From Zelopaecilomyces penicillatus (Eukaryota > Ascomycota > Sordariomycetes > Hypocreales > Pseudodiploosporaceae), in contig VCCP01000002.1 in assembly GCA_005765155.1 (NCBI GenBank), forward strand, positions 2,480,001 through 2,544,000: DNA of 64,000 bases, given 5' to 3'. Below are positions 25,572 to 38,240 of this stretch, piece by piece; within the stretch, counting starts at the first letter, position 1; every line of letters begins with the position of its first letter. The notes beneath the pieces are model-generated. The model was not told where the DNA came from. It did no database searches and saw only the letters and a list, made by a program, of their open reading frames with translations. The position numbers and the translations under genes are program-made.

Positions 25572-27537
25572 TTTATAATTATTATATTCTATTATATAGC
25601 TATATTAATAAAAAGATATAGATAATAGAATACTTAGCTTTTTAATACTATAATATATATAAGTAAGTATAATAAGCCTTTTAGCAGAAAATTATACTAT
25701 TTAAGAGTAGATCTAACTAAATTAATATATTTATAATACTAATTAAAGTAAAATTTATTATATAATAGGTAATAAAACTAAAAAGATTATATAAATATAA
25801 TATAATAATCTAATTATAAAAGACTAGAGATAAGAAAATAATAAGATAATAAAAGTATTATAATATTCTATTTAAAGACTTTATTATAGAATTAGTTATA
25901 CCTAGGGTATCTAGATTATATCTATATATTAAACATTATATAATTATAATATGTATTAATTAGAATTATTATTAAAAGTATTTAAATCTAAATTATAAAG
26001 ATTAATTAGAAAGAGTAAAGAATCTATCTTTTATAAGTATTAATTAAAAGGAATAATAATAATATAGATATAAAGTATTAATTTATTAAATACTTTAAAA
26101 ATAATTTATATATCTTTTTTAGATATTCTAGATAAATAATAATAATATTAAGATTTAAATATATAAGTACTTTATTAATAAAAATACCTTTAATCTTTTA
26201 ATTAATATAATTATTAATAGCCTTTTAAATCTTAATTAATTAAAACTATAATTAATAAAATAATAATAATAAGGATATAATAATCTTTAATTAAAATTAG
26301 AATATTAAAGATATCTATAATTAAAATTAAAATATTTATAATAATTTAATATTTATTAAAACATTTTATTATAGATTTAGGAATCTATTAAAGTATTTAT
26401 AGTAATTATAAAACTATAATAGAAATATAATCTATTATTTTATATTTATAATAAATATTATAATAATATATATAATAATAACACTTACTTAAATATATAA
26501 AATAAATAAAAAAAGATAAAAATAATAAGGATATTTAATCTATTATTTAAATTATAATAATCCTTTGCTTTTTAATTAAAGAATAAGATATAAATATAAT
26601 AAATATAATTATTAATAAATTAATAATATAGATATAATATAAAAGTAATATATATAAAATAGCTTAATATTTAGTATAAAGAATCTTAATAATAAACTTA
26701 ACCTTAATTAATTTAATAAATATAATCTTTAATATCTTTTTAAGGATTGAAATCTTTATAATCTTATTATTAAATTAATAAAAGTATAATAATAATAAAA
26801 AAAATTAATAAAAATAATCTTATTAATCTTAATTTATAAATATAAAATTAATTATAAATATAAATAATAATAATAAAATAATAATAATAAAATAATAATC
26901 TATAAATAAAATTAATAATAATTATTTAATAAATAATATTAAAGTATTTATATTAGATCTAAAAAAATAGATTATAGAATAATTTAATTAATTTAAAGAG
27001 AGTATATTAAGGGTATAATAATAATAGCTATATTAACTAGAGAGGCTATAAAAGATAAAGATGAAGCCGAATTAATTATCTAACCTAATCAGATCTAATA
27101 GTATAGTAATAGTATAATTTATACTAGCCTAACCAGATAAAATTCTATATTAAAATTATAATTTAATCTATAAATATAATATAAATAAAATAATATAGTT
27201 ATTATAAATAATATATATTAATAAAATTAATCTAATCTATAAATTAATTTTATTAATCTAATAGTTTTTTAAATTTAATATAATAAATATATAGGTATTA
27301 TAATTAATATATTAATTCTTTATTAGCTATTAAATATAAAGATAAGATTTATTATATATAAGAGAATAAAGAAAGAGGGCTATAATAATATAATATAAGT
27401 ATAAATAATTAAAAAGAGGATAAGGGTTTTTATTTATTTTTTCCTTTTTATTAATTAAATAAAAAGGGATTATTTATTTTATAAAGAGTTTAATCTAGAT
27501 ATATTTAATTTAATATAATTATAAGATTAATAATAAT
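25572..27537. mobile_element. Unclassified ~1.95-kb insertion within Copia E1
   Basis: The E1/E2 alignment is continuous up to about 25572 (E2 about 61460) and resumes at about 27537. Between them E1 has sequence absent from E2, so it was inserted into E1 or lost from E2. It is less A+T-rich than its surroundings, with patches such as GATGAAGCCGAATTAATTAT at about 27060. I could not find terminal repeats, a clean target duplication or a recognisable transposase. A frame around 25870-26250 reads protein-like with stops. Junctions are accurate to about 20 bp. Confidence 0.5.
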
Positions 27538-28045
27538 AATATAAATTATATTAAAATAGAATTTTAATTTTTTTTATTTGATTATATAAAATTAAATATA
27601 AATTATATTTATTAATAATAATCTATTAAAGTTATTTTAAAAGAAAATTATTAAAATAATAATATATATCTAGAAATATAATCTTTATAATATATTAAAT
27701 AAAATAATATTATATAAAATATAATATAAATATTAATTAAATATTAAATATTTAAGATATGATAATTATAAAGCTTATAAATTAATATTTAACGCTTATT
27801 TTTTTTAAAAAGCTTAATATAAGATTATTATTATATTTTTTAATTTATTATAAAAAAGATTTAATATATAAATTTTAAAATCTTATAATAAAAAAAATAA
27901 TTAAACAAAAAATATAATTTTTAAAAAAGATTATAAATAAATAATAAGGTATTATATTTATTATTAATTAAGAATATAAATCTTAAAATATTATTTATAA
28001 TAAAAATAATATTATTTATTTTAATATTAAAGTAATATATTTAAA

Positions 28046-28050
28046 TTCTT
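28046..28050. other. Element B target-site duplication, left (TTCTT)
   Basis: TTCTT immediately before the left LTR, repeated at 34571-34575 immediately after the right LTR. Confidence 0.9.
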
Positions 28051-28226
28051 TATAAGGAGATTTGATTTTAGGATTTATAATAAGCAGATAGGAACTAATA
28101 ATTTTAATAATTATATTAATATTAAAGCTTATACTTACTTCTATATATTCCAAGTAAATAGCCTATAATACTATAGGAAAAGACTATAATTATATATTAT
28201 ATATTATACTTTATAATAGTATTATA
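28051..28226 (-). repeat. Element B 3' LTR (176 bp)
   Basis: Ends TATAAGGAG...GTATTATA on the plus strand. It is the reverse complement of the LTRs of C and D and a near match to 34395-34570. It keeps more C/G (GCAGATAGGAACT) than its partner. Confidence 0.93.
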
Positions 28227-29479
28227 AGTATCCCCTATTTTTATTAGGTATTACCCTAATATCTATATATTTTTTTATTTATATTATATAGTTTTTTAAT
28301 TTTAATATATATACTTAGAAACTCTTACTTTTTAAGATATTTTCCTTTTTCTTTCTTTAAATATTCCTTAATATATTATCTTTTATATTTAATCTTTTTA
28401 TTTTTTAATTATTATATATTAATCTTCTAAGTAAATTATTAAATAATTACTATAATTAATAAAAAAGCTATTAAAACCCTAATAGCTATTATATAAAAAC
28501 ATTATAGAAGGTTTAATACTTTTATTATTAAATAGTATTAATATAGTTATTATTTAAGATCTATAATTAAGAAGGATATAAAGATAATAAATAAGGAATA
28601 ATAATCCTATAAGTTTATAATAATTAAATATAGTTTTATCTCTGTTTTATTAACTTATTATATTAATTATATTAAATATAATAATAATTATAACCTATAA
28701 GGTTTTTTTTTTTTTTTAATTTTAAAAGTATTATTAATATTTAATTTTAATCCTTTAATATTAATAACTAGTACTACTAAAGAATTAATCCAAATTCTTA
28801 ATTTTTTAAATAAATTTAATTACCTTTATCTTATAATAATTAAATAAGATATTTTTTCTATAGAGAAGTAATAGGATATTATTAGCCTCTCTATTAATAT
28901 TTATTTAGCTTTTAAAACCATTAAAACAGCTTATTAATAAGAGTTTAAATTAATTAGAACCAAAAAGATTATAAAAACTATTTAGTTTAAATATACTAAA
29001 CTAAAAACTATTTACTAAGATCTTTAATTAAAAGAAAACTATAAACTAATAGATAATATATTTACTTTTATAAGTATTTTCCTATCTTTATTAATAATTA
29101 TTCATTAATATTTAATAATAACTAATAGGAGCTATATATTAAAAGGTATAAATTAAATATTATAAGAAAATAATTAAATAATATAATAATCAGGATCTAA
29201 AGCTTTATACTAATAATAAGGGATATATTATTTAATAGTTAACTTTATCTACTATTATAAGTAAAGTTCAAGCCTTAATTAATAATAATAAGATTATATC
29301 TAAGAATACTACTATAAGGATTAAGTTTCTAATTACTTTTATTAAAGTTTAAATAATATTTTATTATAGTCTTATTATTTTAAAATAATAATTTACTTTA
29401 TTTAGGAATTTTTATTAATATTATAATATACTTTTAATATAATCCTTTATTTTCTTTATAGCTTTCTTAATTAATTTCT

Positions 29480-32400
29480 TTACTTTTATTTATATTTTAT
29501 TAAATACTTTAATAAGTTTTAAAGTATTTATATCCTCTTCTAAAATCTATTAATTATATTTAAAAGGCTAATCCTTTTATTTTATTAAATAATAAAATTC
29601 TTTTTAAATAATAGCCTTTTTTTAATTTCTTTAATTTCTTAATTATTTTTATTTTTTAAATCTAATATTAAAAGATTATTATTAAAACAATCTTAGTATT
29701 ATTTTTAAGGTTCTAATAATAATATATAAAAGATATTATAAATTCATAAATATTAGTTTAATAAAGCTAAGTGATATACTTATAAATTAATTTATTAAAG
29801 AATTTAAAAAAGAATAATAAATCTTAGATATAATTTTTTCTTTATTTTTAAATAAAGGTTTTTTATATTTAATATTATTATATTACCTCTTTTTAAGGTA
29901 AATAATTAATAAACTTTATTATAGCCTTTTATTTATCTTTTTATTACTTTTCCTTATTTTATTATTAAATCCTTTTATAATTTTAAGAGTCTCTATATAT
30001 AATATTTTATAATAGGTAATTTATTCTTAAAGTTAAGGTTATCTTATATATAAAATACAGGATTATAGCCTATTAAAGCCTTATTAAATAAGAGATCTAT
30101 TATAAAAGAAATAGCTAAATTATAGATAAATTATATTATATAAAGTAAAGTTAATTAAGCTATTTAATCTTTTATTATAAAATATTATAAATAATACTCT
30201 AAAACCTGATTTATATACTTAGTTTACTTATTGATTTATAAATAAAATATAATTAAAAGGTAATATTTTATATATAATTAATAATATAGCTTTAACCAGA
30301 AATTACTAGTAAAAATTAAACCTTAATTAAATATAATACCTTTTAATATATTAAAGTATAATTCTATCTTATAATAAAATAATTTAATTAATTTTAATAT
30401 AGTAATTATAATATTTATAGGAAGAAATAAGTAATATTTTATAAATCGATTAATAATAATTAATATTATATTAATTTCTCTTTTTTTATAGATAATTATT
30501 AATAAATCAGTAATAAAATCTATAGAGATTTCTTCCTAAGGTCTATTAGATTTTAATAATAATTCCAGATATCTATATAATTAATAATATTATATAACTA
30601 TACCTTAGCAAATACTATAGCTTATAATATATTTATTAATATCCTTATATATAAAGTATTAATAAAACTTTTATTATAAAAGCTTAATAATATATTTAAT
30701 ACTAAAATAATCTATTAATAAATCATTATAATAAAGCTATAAAAGCTTATTTCTTAATAATAAATTATTAAGAATATAAATATAATTTTTTAATCTTATA
30801 AAGCTATTTATATTTATTAATTAAGATCCCTAGTTTTATCTCTATTTCTTTAATAATAACTTTTCTTTTTACTTTATTATTTTAATATCTTATTATTAGG
30901 CTTTTATTAAAAGCTATAAAAGTGATTTAAATATATTAGTATTTATTAAAATTTTATTATTTATAACTATTTTTATTTTTAATTATAAGAAATTTTATTT
31001 ATAATTAATTATAGCTTTTATCTATTAACTTAAAAAGTAATCTAATATTAATAATTTATTATTAATATATTAGGTATTTACTATTAATCTAATTAATTTA
31101 TTATATAATAATAATAATAATTCTAAATTAATTAAGGCTTCTTTATTTTAATAATTAAATTACTATAAAGGTATATCTACTAGATTTAACTTACTAAAGT
31201 AATACCTTATAATAAAATTATAAGATATTAAGGCAATATACTAATATATTTATCTTTTTAATAGCTTTAATTATATTATAAAACCCTAAAGATTTTAATA
31301 ATTAAATAGAATTTCTATCTATTTTATTAATCTATTAATATATCTTTACTAGTATTAAAAGGAATATATTATAATAAATATTTCCTGATTAAATATACTA
31401 TAATTTATTTCTATAGAAATAAATTTTCTAGATTAAAAGATCATTGAATATTAAATACCCTTATCATCCTATTATAATATTATTTCTATTATTATATATT
31501 TTAAAGTATTTATTTTAAATTATACTTAATATTATAGATTAAAATACCTTAATAAAGATACTTCTTAAAATACCTACTTAAAATATTAAAAAGCTTATCT
31601 TTTAATATTATTTAAAGATATATTTCTTGGTTTTTTCTTATTAATATTACCCTAAAATAATATATTTAATAGTATAATAATACCTAAATATTTATAAATA
31701 AATCTATAATAAAAATTATAGAATCCTAGGAAAACCTATATATCTTTATATATTTTTAATTATTCCTATTCTATAATTATTATTATTCTTTTTAGGTTTA
31801 TTAATATTCCTTTTATAAAAAGAAAATATTTTAAAAACTCTATCTTTTCTTAATAGAAATAGTATTTTTTAGGGTTTATATAGAATTATATAACCCTTAG
31901 CCTTTATAAAACTTGTTTTATATATAAAGTATACTCTTTATAGGTTTTAGAAAAAATTAAAATATTATTAAAATATATAATATAAATAATATTAAATAAT
32001 TCCTTTAAGGCTCTATATATATAATATTAGAATATTATAGATATATTAATTATTTAAAGGGTATTATTAAATATTTATAATAATTATATTAAATATAGAA
32101 AGTTATTTTCTATTTATTATCCTTTTTAATTTAGATTTAATAATATATATCTTTAATATTAATTTTTATAAAATATTCTACTCTTATAATATAATCAAGA
32201 ATCTTAGAAATAAAAGATAAAGTATAATAATTCTTATTTATTATCTTATTAAAACCCTAATAATCTATATATAAGTATAGATTTCTATCCTTTTTTAGAA
32301 TAAATAGAATTAGTACTCTTATCAGGCTTTTTAAGGAGTGTATTCTATTTAATTTAATATTCTTTTTAAGATATTATTATAATTCTTTTAATTCCTTTTA

Positions 32401-34300
32401 TAAAAAAGGATAGATTACCCTATAAAGAGGTGATATATTTAATAATAGATTAATTATATAATCTATTTCCTTATATATTAGTAAAATACTAGTATTTTTA
32501 GATATAAATATATATAAGAACTCTTATAATTCTAAAGATAAATCTATAATATCTTATATACTATTTAATACCTTTTCTTCCCTTAAAAAAATAGGTTTAT
32601 TTAAATATATAATTATAAAAATAATAATTTTATTTTTATAAGCTTTTATAAATTTATATAATTAAAGGATTTTAATAATATATTAATTTTACTTAAACTA
32701 TTATATATTATTATAAATACTTAAATAAATATAATATTTAATTAATATAATTATATTAAATAAAATAAGGCTTCCTTTCTTTCTTAAATTATAATTAATA
32801 CTAATATATATAATTATAAAATATTTAATAATATCCTTTAAATTAATAATAATTACTAATATTTCTTAGGTATTATAGATTTTAATCCTTATCTTATTTA
32901 TAGTTTTTAATTTAATTAATATTAAAGGTAATTATTTTAATTAGCTTTTTCTTATAAATTCTTTATTTATTAAATTAATTTTAGATCCTATATTAAGATC
33001 TATATATATTTTAATATAATTTTACCTTTTAATTATTATAATTATATAAAAATAAGCTATTATTCTAATTTAAATCTATTTAATTAAAGCTATTAAGGCT
33101 ATATTAATTATTATTATTTTTTTATATTACTCTTAATAGGTTTTAATAATTTATTCTATTTTTCTTTTTTATTTAGGTATATATTTACTAGATAATTATT
33201 ATCTTTATAAATATAATATATTATTTTTATAAAGCTTTTATCTTATTTTTACCCTTTATAATCCCTTACTAAAAATCCCTAATCTCTATTATAGGATAGA
33301 TATAGATAATTACCCTTATAATTTAAAGATATCTATAATTTGATTATATTTTATTCCTTAATTAATTACTTTTTAATTACTTTTTTCTTTTATTTTATTA
33401 AATTAAAGTACTTTTTTATATTTAATTTAAAATATTTATTTAAAGTAATTTTATTATTATCTACTTTCCTTTTTTATATATGCTTTATCTAATATTAATC
33501 TATAAGATATATTAAATTAAGGTAATTTATTAATAATTTATTATATATTTATAAACTAGCCTATATTATTAGAAGGAGTTTTATAAAGAAAAATATTATT
33601 TACTATATAGGATCTAGCTTAAGATAAGATTTATAATATAATATAGTATTATATAGCTTATTTAGAATATCCTTAAGCCCTTATTTTAATTTATAAAATT
33701 TATAATAGAATTCCTATAAATAATTTTTTTATTCTAATAATAAGATATTTATTTATTTTAAGAAATAATCCTAATTTAATACTATATTTAGGTTATTAAT
33801 CTGGATTTATTAACTAGATTATTTATTAGTTTTCTATTAATTATTTATTTAGTTAATTAATAGCTAAAAGAATCTTATTTTTATTACTTTTATAGATCTT
33901 TGGTTTTTCTTTAAAAGCCCTTTTTAGATTGGTTAATTAAATAGCCTTATTTTTTAGGATTCCCTAAAAAACTAATTTAATAAATATCTTAACTTTTATT
34001 AAATTATTAGTATCCCTTTATATAGATATTATAGATATTTATAAAGTATTATTATCCTATAATAATACCTATTATTCTATAAATTACTACTATATATAGG
34101 CTAGTTATTCTTAAGCTTATATAAGCTTATTAATTATATTAAGTTAATCCCTTATTTCTATTAATTTGTTTTTAGAATCTAAATAATTTGATTACTCTTT
34201 AATAGGCTTAGGAATAAATATTATATATCTTCTTATAATTAGGATTACCCTTAGCCTTTATAATTAGATTATCTTATTTATAGGCTTTAATAAGATACCT
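29480..34300 (-). pseudogene. Element B gag-pol, RIP-inactivated
   Basis: Read on the minus strand from about 34300 down to 29480. The gag CCHC knuckle region is at about 33180-33222 with its Cys/His codons all turned to Tyr-type codons. The protease motif region (IDLNIGSKINLINKEF-like) is at about 32960-33010. RT runs from KKDRNLYLYIDY (about 32280) to YFNNIL at about 31955-31980, where the catalytic pair Asp-Asp has become Asn-Asn. RNase H is at about 31370-31500, integrase at about 30100-30800, and the chromodomain-like segment at about 29500-29600. Stops are frequent in every part, so no protein can be made. Confidence 0.82.
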
Positions 34301-34394
34301 TTAAATAGGTTTAATAATAATTTATATCTCTATTTTATATTTCTTTTTAAAACTATTATAAATCCTAGGTATTTATAAAAAGAAATATAAGAAT

Positions 34395-34570
34395 TATAAA
34401 GAGATTTGATTTTAGGATTTATAATAAATAGATAAAAATTAATAATTTTAATAATTAGATTAATATTAAAGCTTATATTTACTTTTATATATTCTAAGTA
34501 AATAGCTTATAATACTATAAGAAAAGATTATAATTATATATTATATATTATACTTTATAATAGTATAATA
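34395..34570 (-). repeat. Element B 5' LTR (176 bp)
   Basis: Partner of 28051-28226, followed by TTCTT (34571-34575). The internal side (34371-34394) is conserved with the same region in C and D (ATTCTTATA on the coding strand) and should contain the primer-binding site, which I could not assign to a tRNA. Confidence 0.93.
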
Positions 34571-34575
34571 TTCTT

Positions 34576-36078
34576 ATATTATAAAAATAATAAATAAAAT
34601 ATTAATTATATAAAAGAAAAAAAATATATAATTTAAATAATTTAAATTTAAATTTTTTTTTATTAATTAAATAATAATTATAATATAATAATAAAATTAA
34701 TAAATAAATTTAAGAATAAATTTAAATTTATATAATATTATTATAATATAATTAAAAATAAATTATTTAAAAACCTTAAAATATTATAATAAATATAAAT
34801 ATTAATATATTAAAATAAATAAAAAGATATTATATAAAATAAAATAAATTTATTAAAAATAATAAGATTTAGGATTTATTAAATTTAAATAAAATAATTA
34901 ATATTTATAATAAAAAATAAATATTTATAATAAAATTAAATATAAATAATATAATTATTTATTTTAATATATTATAGATTATTAAAAGCTTTAAAAATAA
35001 TAATATAATATAAATTATATAAATATCTTTATATTAATAATTTAATAAAAAACTTTTAGATTTTTATTTATATTAATAATTTATTTAAATTAAAAGATTA
35101 AATAAATAAATATTATTATAGCTTTTTTTTATAAAAAGATTATAAAAAGACTTTTATTAAATCTTTATTAAAATTTAAAATAACAAAGAAAATATATAAA
35201 TTAAAAAGGCTTTATATAGATTTAATTAAATATATTATATTTAATTTAATACTTTAAAAAAATAGTAAAAGAATTTAAATTTATTTAATTAATATATAAT
35301 TTAATATTTTTTATAAATAAATCTAATATTATTATTATAATTTATATTAATAATATTTTTTATTTAAACTATTAAAAGATAATATTTAATAATAAAATAA
35401 AAATCTTAATAATTAATTAAAAATAAAAGATCTAGATATTATATATTTCCTTCTTAATATATAAATTATATAAAATTAAGAATATAAATAATTCTAATTC
35501 TTTATAAAAGATATATTTATAATATATTTTTAAAGAATTTAATTTAAAAGGGCTTATATTAAAGATAATCTTTATAAAAATAAATAAAGATCTATAAATA
35601 TATTATTAAAATCTAAGATATATTACTTTATTATTATTATATTATTTATTAAAATAAAATCTATCTTAATAAATAATATTATATTAAAGATTATATTCTT
35701 TTAAGGTTTATTTATAAAAATTATAAATAATTTAATATAGTCTATTTAATTAAATATTATTAATAATAATATTATAATTCTTCTTAAAAAAGTAAAATAT
35801 ATAAAATATATAAGGGCTAAGTTTTATAAGATTTATAAATTAATCAAGAATAATATAATAAATATAATCTAGATTTTTAAAAAGAAAAATCTAATAAATC
35901 TGAGTATTAAAATATTATTATAATTAATATATAAAAAATAAAGAATGTTTATAAAGCTTATAAGAAAAAAAATCTATTATTATATAAAAGCTATTATTCT
36001 TTTTTTTTTATAAAATCTTAATAAAAATAATAAAAAATACTATATTATAGTTTTATATTAATCTAAATTAAGAAAAGA
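34576..36078 (+). pseudogene. E1 Copia pol, RT/RNase H part
   Basis: Continuation of E1 after element B. KLKKALYR at about 35194-35217 is the Copia RT block (KLxKALYGLKQ type), followed by a degenerate acidic and hydrophobic segment. The catalytic YVDD box reads YINNIF at about 35343-35360. IIYFLLNIQI-type text follows at about 35425-35465. RNase H is shortened by a deletion of about 330 bp at about 35605-35640 relative to E2. A purine-rich tract (AAATTAAGAAAAGA) precedes the presumed 3' LTR at 36079. Confidence 0.72.
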
Positions 36079-36195
36079 TATTAGATTTCTTAATATCTTT
36101 AGCTATAATTAAAATATAATAATTATATTTATATTAAACTATATAATATTAATAATAATATAAAAAGGCCTTATATCTAATCTTGTTTTATAGTA
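36079..36195 (+). repeat. E1 3' LTR, probable, truncated or rearranged
   Basis: Begins TATTAGATTTCTTAATAT like the family LTR and ends TCTTGTTTTATAGTA, like the 5' LTR end TCTTCTTTTATAGTA. The middle diverges and it is about 26 bp short. The following TTATT does not duplicate AGATT before the 5' LTR. This suggests an internal rearrangement or a chimeric end. Confidence 0.4.
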
Positions 36196-36246
36196 TTATT
36201 TATATTTTATTAAAATATAAAACAAAGAGATTTAAAAAGAATAGAA

Positions 36247-36380
36247 TATTATAAAAGGATATCTCTTAATATAATATAATTAACTTAATTAATTAATATA
36301 AATATCTAATCTTTAAAAATATATAATAAATATAAATAATTCTCTTATATAATAATTATATAATCTATATTTATAGAAGC
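36247..36380 (-). repeat. Inverted solo Copia (E-family) LTR
   Basis: The reverse complement of this stretch matches the E2 5' LTR for most of its length (TTATATAATTATTATA, TTATATTTATTATATA, TAATTATATTATAT), including the end TTTTATAATA. Its first roughly 15 bases are lost. No internal sequence is attached, so it is a solo or truncated LTR, facing E1 from 50 bp away. Confidence 0.72.
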
Positions 36381-36712
36381 CTTTTTTAAAGAAATATCTT
36401 TTTTTATTAATCTATTAATATTTTCTAATATAACAGCTTTAAAAAGAAATATTATTTTTTATTATAATTATATTTTAAAAGAGCTTAGTATATAGATGGA
36501 TAATTAATTTAATTAGGTTTTATTATTAAATCTTAGTTTTAATATTATCTTTATTTTATATTTATAATAATAATATTAAAATACCTTTAATTACTATTAA
36601 ATAGATCCTTATAAAAATTAAGATATTTAATTTAAATATTAAAAACTAGATAAATTTATTTATAATTTATTATTTTATTAAGATAAAAAAGTAATAATTA
36701 TATTATTATTAT
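36381..36712. other. Degenerate AT-rich spacer
   Basis: No recognisable coding or repeat feature between the inverted LTR and repeat F copy 2. Confidence 0.4.
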
Positions 36713-37650
36713 AAAGGTATTAAGATTATTTTTAATTAATCTATTAATAATTTTAATTATAAATTTATAAATATATCTCTTTAATATAATCTTTATTATA
36801 AAGATATTAAGCTTTTTAAATATTTCTTTTTTATTCTTATTATATATATAAATTAATTCAATTATTATTATTTCTTAAAATAATTTATTGAATTTTTTAA
36901 AAAAGGCTTAATATTAATATTATATTATTTTAATTATATATCTATTATTTTAATTATATCATAATATATTAAATTAAATTAAAGGGATTTATATTTATAA
37001 GCTTCTTTTAATTTATTAATCTTTATTTATCTCTTAAAACATATATTTAAAAAGGCTATGTATTATTTATTATAGATTATATAGTTCTATAATTACTTAT
37101 TCTCTTTTATAATATATTTATTAAATCTTTTAGAATAAAGTATCTTTATTATAAAATCTATATATTATCTTTATAGATATAGGCTTTATATTTATATCTT
37201 AGGTATTAAAAGTATTTAATTAATTTAATAGCTTTAATAAAAGGTTTATATTATTATATTATAATATTATAATATCTTTATCAATTTTTAAAATTAATAA
37301 ATTAATTAAATTATTTTTATAGATATTTCTTTATTAATTAAGAAATATTAAAATTCTTTTTTAATCTTTAGTTTTTTATATTTTTTATTTTATTTTTAAT
37401 TTAATCTTATAGGTTTCTCTTATCTTATTAATTTTAATATATGAAAGGTTATAAGTATTATAATCTTTAATATATTAGTATCTATAATATCTATGATATC
37501 CTTAATAATATCTCTTTTAAAGCTATTATATAATATTATAACTAGAGAAATTTAATCCTAATAAATTTAATTCTTATATTAATATATATTTTAAAAATAG
37601 CTTTATTAAGTATAAGGCTTATAAATATTTTATTATATTTAAATTAAATA
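36713..37650. repeat. Dispersed repeat F, copy 2
   Basis: Same-orientation match to 21640-23090, sharing AAAGGGATTTATATTTATAAG-type sequence (36980), AATATATTTATTAAATCTTTTAG (37112, shown shortened) and the stretch 37350-37620. It lacks the 22-bp array and several hundred bases of copy 1. Copies 1 and 2 bracket the E1/B nest. Confidence 0.6.
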
Positions 37651-37980
37651 ATTAATAATTATATTAAATTATATTTATAAAAAATATAAATTTAATAAAA
37701 TATTTTTATTAAAATTAAAATATAACAAATATAATAAATTATATTAATTAAAATTAAAATATCTTTCAAAAAAATAATAATAAAGTATTATAATATACTT
37801 AAGAGTCTTATTATTTATATATTTGTATTTTATTATTTATATATTTAATACCTTATATAATCTTTATATAGTATTTATATAATACCTAGTTTAATAAAAT
37901 CCTTTTATATTTATTTTATAATATCTAATTTTAATATAAGAGTATAAGAATAAATAGTATAATATAAATCCATTTTATTC
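37651..37980. other. AT-rich spacer
   Basis: Nothing recognisable. Confidence 0.4.
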
Positions 37981-38240
37981 AGCTACTTTTAACAGGGCTA
38001 TTAAATAGGTAAGCAGACTGTTTTATAGGTTATAATAAGGTTATTATAAGATTGCTTAGTAGGCTGTTATATAATCCGCTAGGTGGGCTGTTAGGCAGGC
38101 TATTATAAGGCTGTTGGGTGGTTGTTATGAGGTTATTATATAGTTCGCTAGGCAGGCTGTTATAAGGCTATTCTAAGGTTATAGAGTAGGCTCTTATATA
38201 TGTTATTATAAGGTTATAAAAGTAAAGCTATTACCAACTT
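37981..38240 (+). repeat. G-rich degenerate tandem repeat patch
   Basis: A 260-bp patch with many G but few C on the plus strand, built from variants of GGCTGTTATAAGG and CGCTAGGYRGGCTGTTA. Two longer partial units start at CGCTAGGTGGGCTGTTAGG (38078) and CGCTAGGCAGGCTGTTATAA (38147). It codes for nothing. The strand bias and surviving CG pairs set it apart from all neighbours. Confidence 0.72.

Larger units (their letters stand above)
28051..34570 (-). mobile_element. Element B: Ty3/Gypsy chromovirus, minus strand, nested in Copia E1
   Basis: Complete 6,520-bp element with 176-bp LTRs (28051-28226 and 34395-34570) and TSD TTCTT. It is the same family as C and D, in opposite orientation. The polypurine tract (minus-strand AAAAATAGGGGATACT, 28227-28243) abuts the left, 3' LTR. 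It interrupts the Copia E1 frame, so it is younger than E1. Confidence 0.94.
23233..36195 (+). mobile_element. Element E1: Ty1/Copia retrotransposon, split by Gypsy element B
   Basis: Plus-strand Copia element made of 23233-28050 and 34576-36195, interrupted by element B. It aligns along its length with E2 (51973-63960). The 5' LTR (23233-23375) is followed by the same primer-binding site as E2. RT blocks lie at 35190-35400. Relative to E2 it carries an extra segment of about 1.95 kb (about 25572-27537). It lacks about 0.7 kb (E2 60330-61030) and about 0.33 kb at about 35605-35640 (E2 63060-63390, RNase H region). Correcting for these gives a unit length near 5.5 kb, as in E2. The 3' end is unclear: an LTR-like start is at 36079, but the sequence then diverges and no target duplication matches. 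Confidence 0.82.
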
